From contig DASZOO010000131.1 in NCBI GenBank assembly GCA_035550775.1, positions 1 to 45,357 on the forward strand: DNA of 45,357 nucleotides, written 5' to 3'. Under the pieces are notes generated by a model. The model was not told the DNA's origin, made no database searches, and saw only the letters and a list, made by a program, of their open reading frames with translations. A program made the translations under genes and the position numbers. This document shows, one piece after another, positions 39,841 through 45,357 of the stretch (positions within the stretch are counted from its first letter, which is position 1; every line of letters begins with the position of its first letter). Source of the DNA: JAOUEA01 sp035550775. GTDB lineage: Bacteria; Actinomycetota; UBA4738; HRBIN12.

Positions 39841-40482
39841 ATGCCGAAGGTGGCGGATCGCTTGCTCCTCATGTGCGGCCTGCTCGGGCCCGTCTCGTTC
39901 ACCGCCGCGTGGGTCGCCGCGAGCCGCCGTCAGCCCGGGTACTCGATGGCGAACGAGCACATCAGCGGGCTCGCTGCCCCCGATGCGCGGGACCCGGCCT
40001 TGATGACGACCGGGTTCGCCGCGCTCGGTGTGGGCTCGGTCGCGTTCGGCGCGGCCCTCGACCGCCGCTTGGGCGAGGGTGCGTGGGCGCCGGCGTTGCT
40101 GGGCGCCTCGGGGCTCGCGATCTGCGCTGCCGGCTTCCTCCCACGCGACCGCATGTCGAACTATCCGATGCCCGGCGAACCCCTCGTACGGCAGTCCTGG
40201 GTCAACGATGCCCACGACCTGGCCTCGGTGACCGGGCACGTGTGCGCCACCCTGGGCTTGTTGTCGTTGGCGTGGCACCTGCGCCGGGAGCCGGGACTGC
40301 GAGACCTGGCGTGGCCGGCGGCGGGCGCTGCGATCGCATCGAGCGGGCTGATGTCGTATTTCGCGCGCGACGTGGTGCGCCCCGGCAACGGCATCGTGCA
40401 GCGCATCGGCATCTCGATGCCCCTCGCGTTCACGACGCGACTCGCTTGGAGGCTGTTGCGGGAACCGCGCAGCGCTCCGTGA
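39841..40482 (+). CDS. DUF998 membrane protein
   Basis: The 213-residue protein has about six hydrophobic segments and the DUF998 pattern: LLMCGLLGPVSFTAAWVAAS, SMANEHISGLAAPDARDPALM, the conserved GFLPRDRMSNYPMPGEP segment, and NDAHDLASVTGHV, AGAAIASSGLMSYFARD (seen in parts). The family's function is not known. It is inserted on the plus strand between ribF and the acyltransferase, both minus. No Shine-Dalgarno; the mRNA is probably leaderless. Confidence 0.85.
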   Translation: MPKVADRLLLMCGLLGPVSFTAAWVAASRRQPGYSMANEHISGLAAPDARDPALMTTGFAALGVGSVAFGAALDRRLGEGAWAPALLGASGLAICAAGFLPRDRMSNYPMPGEPLVRQSWVNDAHDLASVTGHVCATLGLLSLAWHLRREPGLRDLAWPAAGAAIASSGLMSYFARDVVRPGNGIVQRIGISMPLAFTTRLAWRLLREPRSAP

Positions 40483-40503
40483 TGCGGCACCGCGAACCGG
40501 GTC

Positions 40504-41445
40504 TCAAGCCAGGGAGCCGTCGGGCACGATCTCCCTGGTGCGAGCGACGTCGTCGGTGATGGCGCCGACCAACGCCTCGATCGAGTCGTAACGCTCCTCG
40601 TCCCGCAGTCGCCGCCAGAACTCGATCGCCAGGTGTTCCCTCTGCATCTCGTCGCCCTCGTAGTCGAGCAGGAACGCCTCGACATGGAGGGGGTCCACTC
40701 CGAAGGTCGGGTTGGTGCCGACGTCGATCGCGGCCCGATAGCGCCGGCCCCGGAGCTCGGCGACCCCCGCGTAGATGCCTTGCCCCGGAAGCAGCAGCCG
40801 TGGCCGCGTGCGGAGGTTGGCGGTCGGGAACCCGAGTCCCCTCCCCCGGCCGTGCCCGGAGGTCACCGTTCCGTCGAGCACGAAGCGCCGACCGAGCGCC
40901 TCCGCAGGCCAGTCGAGGTCGCCCGCGGTCAGTGCGTCGCGGATGGACGAGGACGACACCGTCCGGCCGCCGAGCTCGAGCAGCGCCACGCCCTCGGCGG
41001 TCAAGCCGAACGGCGCGCCCATCGCCGGCAGGGTCTGCACCGTTCCGACCGCCTTGTACCCGAAGGTGAAGTTCTGGCCCATCACCGCGTGGCGGGCGTG
41101 CAGGCCGCCGACCAGCACGTCTCGGACGAACTCCTCGGCCGTGATCCGGGAGAACTCGGGCGTGAACTGGAGCACGACCAGCACGTCGATGCCCCTGGCC
41201 TCGATCAGGGCGGCCTTGCGCTCGACCGTCGTCAGCAGGCGGGGCTCCGCGCCGGGGGTCAGCACTTCCCTGGGATGCCGGTCGAACGTGATGCCCACGG
41301 CGCGCATCCCTCGTTCACGAGCGCGTGCCACCGTGGTGTCGATCACCGATCGATGTCCCAGGTGGACCCCGTCGAAGAATCCGACCGTCACGACCGAGGG
41401 ATCGGCGTCGAGCGGCAAGGAGTCGATCCCGCGCACGATCAGCAT
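40504..41445 (-). CDS. ribF: Bifunctional riboflavin kinase/FAD synthetase
   Basis: RibF phosphorylates riboflavin to FMN and adenylylates FMN to FAD. The 313-residue protein has the N-terminal nucleotidyltransferase domain (VTVGFFDGVHLGHRSVI, ITFDRHPREVL, GQNFTFGYKAVG, VSSSSIRDALTAGD) and the C-terminal kinase domain (GTVTSGHGRGRGLGFPTANL, GIYAGVAEL, TNPTFG, EAFLLDYEGD). The ATG at 41445 is eight bases after a TAGGCT -10 (41454-41459 on the minus strand), suggesting a leaderless mRNA. It is divergent from the binding-lipoprotein gene. Confidence 0.96.
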   Translation of the reverse strand: MLIVRGIDSLPLDADPSVVTVGFFDGVHLGHRSVIDTTVARARERGMRAVGITFDRHPREVLTPGAEPRLLTTVERKAALIEARGIDVLVVLQFTPEFSRITAEEFVRDVLVGGLHARHAVMGQNFTFGYKAVGTVQTLPAMGAPFGLTAEGVALLELGGRTVSSSSIRDALTAGDLDWPAEALGRRFVLDGTVTSGHGRGRGLGFPTANLRTRPRLLLPGQGIYAGVAELRGRRYRAAIDVGTNPTFGVDPLHVEAFLLDYEGDEMQREHLAIEFWRRLRDEERYDSIEALVGAITDDVARTREIVPDGSLA

Positions 41446-41453
41446 CGCGCGAG

Positions 41454-41459
41454 AGCCTA
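41454..41459 (-). promoter_or_regulatory. -10 element of ribF
   Basis: TAGGCT on the minus strand with eight bases to the ribF ATG. No clear -35. Confidence 0.4.
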
Positions 41460-41533
41460 ACGGACCTCCTCCGGTGCCCCGGTCGCAGCGACGAGTCATC
41501 GCCGTCGGTGCATCCGATCGCGACCCGCTGGGG

Positions 41534-41539
41534 TACGGT
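41534..41539 (+). promoter_or_regulatory. -10 element of the binding-lipoprotein gene
   Basis: TACGGT is six bases from the ATG at 41546, a leaderless layout; no Shine-Dalgarno precedes the ATG. Confidence 0.4.
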
Positions 41540-41545
41540 TCCTGC

Positions 41546-42460
41546 ATGCCTGGCCGAGCCGTCGTGGCGATCGTGTCGGCCGCGCTGCTCGTCGGCGCGT
41601 CGTGCGGGTCGTCGGGGCCGTCCGCCCCGGCGCCCGACGACGACGTGATCACCGTCGCGTCGTTCGATTTCGACGAGAGCGAGGTGATCGCCGAGCTCTA
41701 CGTCCAGGCACTCCGATCCTCAGGGTTCGAGGTCCGTCACGTCCGGCGCGTCGGCGCCCGGGAGGTGGTGCTCCCCGCCCTCGAGCTCGGCCTGATCGAC
41801 GTCGTGCCCGAGTACGCGGGCAGCGCGGTGGGGTTCCTGGGGGGAGAGCCGTCCATCGATCCGGCGTCGGCACACGAGCACCTGCGGGTGCTGGTCGGTG
41901 CGAAAGGGATCGACGTGCTCGCACCTGCCCCCGCGCAGAGCCGAAACGGCCTCGTGGTCACGACGGAGACGGCCACCCGGGAGGGGCTTCGGACGGTGAG
42001 CGACCTGCGCGACGTGGCCGGCGAGATGGTCCTGGGCGGACCACCCGAATGCCCCGAGCGAGCGCTCTGCCTCCGGGGCTTCACCGAACGCTACGGGTTG
42101 GAGTTCGCATCGTTCCTGCCGCTCGACGCGGGTGGTCCGATCACGGCGGAGGCGGTCCAACAGGGAACCGTCGACGTTGGGGTGCTGTTCACGAGCGACG
42201 GCAACCTCGCCGAGCACGGGCTCGTGCTGCTCCGTGACGACCGCCGCCTGCAGCCGGCGGAGAACGTCACCCCGCTCGTCAGGCGAGACGCCGTCGCACG
42301 CGTCGGCCCTCGGATGACCGAGGTGCTCGACGCGGTGTCGGCCCGGCTGACCACCTCCGAGCTCCGGCGTCTGAACGCACTGGCTCGCGGAGGCATGGCC
42401 CCCATCGAGGTCGCGACCTCGTGGCTCCGTGAGCAAGGGCTCGCAGAGGGCTCCGAGTAG
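41546..42460 (+). CDS. Glycine betaine/choline-type (OpuAC-like) substrate-binding lipoprotein
   Basis: The 304-residue protein has a lipoprotein signal (hydrophobic AVVAIVSAALLVGAS, Cys20) and a periplasmic-binding-type II fold of the OpuAC/ProX group: ITVASFDFDESEVIAELYVQAL, VRRVGAREVVLPALELGLIDVVPEY (in parts, the typical family motif EVxxPALExGxIDxxPEY), AGSAVGFLGG, and VDVGVLFTSDGNL near the C-terminus. The family binds quaternary ammonium compatible solutes. No ABC permease or ATPase is nearby, so it may serve a distant transporter or act as a sensor. Its gene begins a plus-strand run with the PAP2/kinase gene 27 bp on. Confidence 0.88.
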   Translation: MPGRAVVAIVSAALLVGASCGSSGPSAPAPDDDVITVASFDFDESEVIAELYVQALRSSGFEVRHVRRVGAREVVLPALELGLIDVVPEYAGSAVGFLGGEPSIDPASAHEHLRVLVGAKGIDVLAPAPAQSRNGLVVTTETATREGLRTVSDLRDVAGEMVLGGPPECPERALCLRGFTERYGLEFASFLPLDAGGPITAEAVQQGTVDVGVLFTSDGNLAEHGLVLLRDDRRLQPAENVTPLVRRDAVARVGPRMTEVLDAVSARLTTSELRRLNALARGGMAPIEVATSWLREQGLAEGSE

Positions 42461-42487
42461 CATCGGCGGAGGAGACGGAGGGAACAG

Positions 42488-44176
42488 GTGGCAACGGCCG
42501 ACGAAACCACCCGGGCCACAGAGCGAGGCCGGCGGATGCTACAGGGCGCCGGGGTGCGGCGGCGTCCCTCGGGCGAGGCGCCGCCGCTGCCGCGCGAGCT
42601 CGGCCGCAGCGGCAAGTTCTGGCTGTTCATGGCCGCGTACCTCGTCGCGACGGTCGCCGGGGTGCTCTTGTTCGAACCATCGAGGCGTGCCGTCGAAGGG
42701 ATCGATGCGGCCATCCTCCGTGGGCTCGCCTCCTGGCGGACCAACCTGCTGACCGACGTGATGGAGACGGTCGTGCTCATCACCGCGAGCTGGGCGATCC
42801 GGATCCTGCGGTGGGGCACCATCCTCACGCTCATCCTCGTACGTCGGTGGCGCCATCTGATCGTGTTCATCGGCGCCTTGATCGTCGAGGGCGTGGTGAG
42901 CTACCTGCTCATCGAGTTCATCCAACGTCCGCGACCGTTCGACGTGGTCATCCTCGGTCCATGGCAAGGGTTCTCGATGCCATCGCGGCAGCTCGCGGCG
43001 CTCGCCGTCACGCTCATCGGCATGACCTACTCCCTGATCCCTCACGGGCGCGTTCGCGACTCCGCGAAGTGGGCGACCGCGTGCATCCTCGTGCTCGCCG
43101 GGTTCGCACGGCTCTACCTCGCGATCGACCACCCCACCAGCGCGCTCTTCGGGGCGGTGCTCGGGGTGGCGATCGGTCTCACGGCCTTCCGCTGGTTCAC
43201 GCCCAACGACATCTTCCCCGTGACCTACCGGCGCGGGAAGGCCGCGCATCTCGACGTGGGCGGTCGACGGGGGGCGGCGATCGTCACGGGCGTCCGGGAT
43301 CAACTCGGCTACCAGGTCCTCGACGTGCAGCCGGTCGGGCTCGCCGGCTCGGGTGGGTCCACACCCCTGAAGCTTCGCGTCCGTGAGGAGGGCACGGGCA
43401 ACCAGCGGACGCTCTTCGCGAAGCTCTACGCGAAGAGCCACGTGCGAGCCGACCGCTGGTACAAGCTCGGCCGGACGATCCTCTACGGCAAGCTCGAGGA
43501 CGAGACGCCGTTCCAGACGGTCCGCCGCTTCGTGGAGTACGAGGACCACATGCTGCGGCTCATGGAGGACATGGACCTGCCCGTGCCCCGCCCGTACGGC
43601 GTCGTCGAGATCACCCCGGAGCGCGAGTACATGATCGTGATGGAGTTCTTCGACGGCGCGGTCGAGATCGGCGAGGCAGAGGTGGACGACGGGGTCATCG
43701 AACAGGGCCTGCTGCTCGTCCGCGAGATGTGGGACGACGGCCTCGCGCATCGCGACATCAAGCCCGCGAACCTCATGGTCCTCGACGGACGGCTGAAGCT
43801 GATCGACGTGTTCTTCGTGCAGGTGAGGCCGTCTCCCTGGCGGCAGGCGGTCGATCTCGCGAACATGATGCTGGTGCTGGGCCTGCGTTCGGACGCTCGC
43901 CGCGTCTACGAGCACGCGCTCCGATGGTTCACTCCCGACGAGATCGCGGAGGCGTTCTCGGCCACCAGGGGCGTCGCGAGCCCGACCCAGCTGCGATCCA
44001 TGATGAAGGAGGACGGCCGCGACCTCGTCACGGAGTTCCGAGCGCTCGCTCCGCAACGGGAGCCCATCAAGATCCAGCGCTGGAGCATCCGTCGGATCCT
44101 GGTCACGCTCGGCGTGCTCCTCGTCGCGCTGATCATGGTCGGCCTGATCATCTCGAACTGGGCGGTCTTCGCGTGA
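42488..44176 (+). CDS. Degenerate PAP2-like membrane domain fused to a kinase-like domain
   Basis: The 562-residue protein starts at GTG after GGAGGGAA. Residues about 45-240 form a multi-pass PAP2-like domain, but the catalytic residues are mostly lost: motif 1 lacks the Lys before RPRP (147-150), motif 2 PSGH is PSRQ (165-168), and motif 3 keeps Arg208 and His215 but has Ala for Ser and no final Asp. Residues about 250-530 form a protein-kinase/phosphotransferase-like domain with an intact catalytic loop His421-Arg-Asp423-Ile-Lys425-Pro-Ala-Asn428 and a metal-binding Asp440 (LIDVFF), plus a candidate ATP lysine in LFAKLYAK. A last membrane segment is at about 538-559. It looks like a membrane kinase with a PAP2-derived, probably non-catalytic, lipid-binding part. 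The stop overlaps the next lipoprotein gene (GTGA). Confidence 0.85.
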   Translation: MATADETTRATERGRRMLQGAGVRRRPSGEAPPLPRELGRSGKFWLFMAAYLVATVAGVLLFEPSRRAVEGIDAAILRGLASWRTNLLTDVMETVVLITASWAIRILRWGTILTLILVRRWRHLIVFIGALIVEGVVSYLLIEFIQRPRPFDVVILGPWQGFSMPSRQLAALAVTLIGMTYSLIPHGRVRDSAKWATACILVLAGFARLYLAIDHPTSALFGAVLGVAIGLTAFRWFTPNDIFPVTYRRGKAAHLDVGGRRGAAIVTGVRDQLGYQVLDVQPVGLAGSGGSTPLKLRVREEGTGNQRTLFAKLYAKSHVRADRWYKLGRTILYGKLEDETPFQTVRRFVEYEDHMLRLMEDMDLPVPRPYGVVEITPEREYMIVMEFFDGAVEIGEAEVDDGVIEQGLLLVREMWDDGLAHRDIKPANLMVLDGRLKLIDVFFVQVRPSPWRQAVDLANMMLVLGLRSDARRVYEHALRWFTPDEIAEAFSATRGVASPTQLRSMMKEDGRDLVTEFRALAPQREPIKIQRWSIRRILVTLGVLLVALIMVGLIISNWAVFA

Positions 44177-44739
44177 GAGGTCGAGCGATCCTCGTCGGAC
44201 TCGCCCTCGTGTCGGTGTTGTCCTCATGTTCGGTCGGCGACGAGCGCTGGCCCATCTGCTCAGAGATCCAGGCGTCCATCCTGGCCCTCGAGGCGCAATC
44301 GGTTCCGTCGGCCACCCAGCTCCCGTGCATCGCCGAGCTGCCGATCGGTTGGCGGTTCAGCGGGTCCCTCGTGCGGGACGACCGAGCGACGCTGTGGTTC
44401 GACCACGATCGCGCCGGCATCCGTGCCGTCGAGGTGATCCTGGCCCCGGAGTGCGACGTGTCCGCCGCCGTGCAGGTACCTCCCGCCCCCGACGAGGTCG
44501 GTATGCGCGCCTTCCAGGCGCCCGAGAGCCTCGACCCGTTCATCGGTACCCGGTACCTGCTGTTCGAGGGCGGATGCATCGAGTACCGCTACCGATTCGC
44601 GCCCGGAACGAGCCCCGCCCTGGTCATCGAGGCGGATCGGGCGCTGTCGTCGGTGCCGCGCGCTGCGATCGTGGCCGAGGTCCGAGGGGACCTCGACCTC
44701 ACCCTCTGCGGCGCAGGAGCGCCGGAGTGCGCCGGATAG
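44173..44739 (+). CDS. Cys-rich lipoprotein of unknown function
   Basis: From the GTG overlapping the kinase gene stop (GTGA), the 188-residue protein has a lipobox signal (ILVGLALVSVLSS, Cys19). The mature part has six further cysteines (in RWPICSE, LPCIAEL, APECDVS, EGGCIEY, LTLCGAG and PECAG), enough for three disulfides, and a mixed alpha/beta look. I do not recognise the family. Its translational coupling to the PAP2/kinase gene suggests a shared role at the outer face of the membrane, possibly as a sensor or partner; that is inference. Confidence 0.8.
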   Translation: MRGRAILVGLALVSVLSSCSVGDERWPICSEIQASILALEAQSVPSATQLPCIAELPIGWRFSGSLVRDDRATLWFDHDRAGIRAVEVILAPECDVSAAVQVPPAPDEVGMRAFQAPESLDPFIGTRYLLFEGGCIEYRYRFAPGTSPALVIEADRALSSVPRAAIVAEVRGDLDLTLCGAGAPECAG

Positions 44740-44749
44740 GGCTCGGGCG

Positions 44750-45357
44750 ATGCTCACCGATCACCGGCGAGCCCTGCGATTCTCGGTCGGGCTGTTCGCC
44801 TGCCTCGTGTTCATGTTGGTCGCGGTGGGGCGCCACCCCGAGGCCGCTGCGCCGCGCACCACGGTCGCGTTCATCGGCGAGTTCGACGCCAGCGTCCAAC
44901 GATGGGCCGACGACATCAGGACGGGCCCCGTCACGGCCCTCTTCGAGTTCCTGAGCCTGATCGGTGGCGGCCTGGTGACGATCCCGCTGCGGATCGCGGT
45001 CGCGGGGTGGCTCGCGTTCCGACGGCGATTCGTCGCGTTCTCGGCGTTCGTGCTGACCTGGGTGGCCTCGGAGGTCCTGCTCACGTGGCTCAAGGTCTTC
45101 TTCCATCGCGGCCGTCCTCCCGGTCCGCTCGTCGACACCGTGGGGTTCTCGTTCCCGTCGGGGCACGCCGTCGCCGGTGCTGCGCTCGCGACCGCTATCG
45201 TGCTCGTGTTCTTCCCCCCGGGGCGCCGTCGTCGCAAGTGGGAGCTGCTCGCCGTCGCCTTCACGTTCGTGATGGCGCTCTCTCGCGTGTACCTGTCCGC
45301 GCACTGGTTCTCCGACGTGCTCACCGGCGTGCTGCTCGGTACGAGCATCGCGCTCGG
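44750..45357 (+). CDS. PAP2-family phosphatase (partial, cut by the window end)
   Basis: The frame is open from the ATG at 44750 to the window end (202 codons visible). The protein is a multi-pass membrane PAP2 phosphatase with all three motifs intact: motif 1 Lys115-x6-Arg-Pro (KVFFHRGRP), motif 2 PSGH with His139 (136-139), and motif 3 Ser178-Arg179-x5-His185-x3-Asp189 (SRVYLSAHWFSD). Such enzymes dephosphorylate phosphatidate, undecaprenyl pyrophosphate or similar lipids at the outer membrane face. It follows the lipoprotein by 10 bp and completes a run with the degenerate-PAP2 kinase. The C-terminus lies outside the window. Confidence 0.9.
   Translation, partial: MLTDHRRALRFSVGLFACLVFMLVAVGRHPEAAAPRTTVAFIGEFDASVQRWADDIRTGPVTALFEFLSLIGGGLVTIPLRIAVAGWLAFRRRFVAFSAFVLTWVASEVLLTWLKVFFHRGRPPGPLVDTVGFSFPSGHAVAGAALATAIVLVFFPPGRRRRKWELLAVAFTFVMALSRVYLSAHWFSDVLTGVLLGTSIAL

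Noticed and set aside
1..45357. tRNA, rRNA, insertion sequences, integrases or attachment sites
   Set aside because: I saw no tRNA-like cloverleaf, no rRNA, no transposase or integrase protein and no terminal repeats; the content is core housekeeping genes.

Overview
The window is high-GC DNA packed almost end to end with genes, which points to a deep-branching, uncultured-type actinomycetote (Acidimicrobiia/Nitriliruptoria-like; class not decided here). Supporting signs are LexA boxes of the CGAAC-N4-GTTCG type, a YneA/ChiZ-type LysM gene divergent from lexA, an nrdR plus B12-dependent nrdJ pair, RNase Y and RNase J together, frequent GTG starts, ATGA/GTGA gene overlaps, and several start codons only 6-8 nt after a TANNNT -10 element (probable leaderless mRNAs). 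Most genes lie on the minus strand. It reads as core chromosome: I see no rRNA, tRNA, insertion sequence, prophage or CRISPR array, and no gene-free stretch above 300 bases.

Layout. 1-5.4 kb holds dNTP metabolism and SOS control: dut, a VOC protein, nrdJ and nrdR (minus, with NrdR boxes at both nrd promoters), then a small LysM protein and lexA diverging from a region with three LexA boxes. 5.5-8.7 kb holds a secreted RTX-repeat protein, an SIS-domain sugar-phosphate enzyme and hflX. 8.7-15 kb is a minus-strand operon, read miaB-miaA-dapF-dapE-dapC-dapD-hflX, mostly with 4-nt overlaps. 15-18.2 kb is a plus-strand gene for a 1019-residue coiled-coil protein, inserted between miaB and rny. 18.2-24.4 kb reads (minus) rodZ-like-cinA-thpR, then recA-recX from a LexA-controlled promoter, then rny. 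24.4-26 kb has ppa, a GNAT acetyltransferase and an orphan small protein on the plus strand. 26-31.1 kb is ftsK, rnj and dapA (minus). 31.1-33.4 kb has a cobalamin adenosyltransferase, a lipoprotein, a SixA-like phosphatase and a LysE-type exporter. 33.4-41.4 kb is dapB, an M16 peptidase, pnp, rpsO, an acyltransferase, a DUF998 membrane protein (plus) and ribF. 41.5-45.4 kb is a plus-strand envelope cluster: an orphan glycine-betaine/choline-type binding lipoprotein, a degenerate-PAP2/kinase fusion, a lipoprotein and a canonical PAP2 phosphatase cut by the window end.

The genes form connected modules. DapA, DapB, DapD, DapC, DapE and DapF give the whole succinylase route to meso-diaminopimelate. 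NrdJ needs adenosylcobalamin, which the PduO-type enzyme makes. RNase Y, RNase J and PNPase form an RNA-decay set. recA, lexA and the LysM gene form a local SOS regulon. The least explained parts are the PAP2-like/kinase envelope cluster, the giant coiled-coil gene and the start of rnj, whose conserved first strand lies upstream of any usual start codon.
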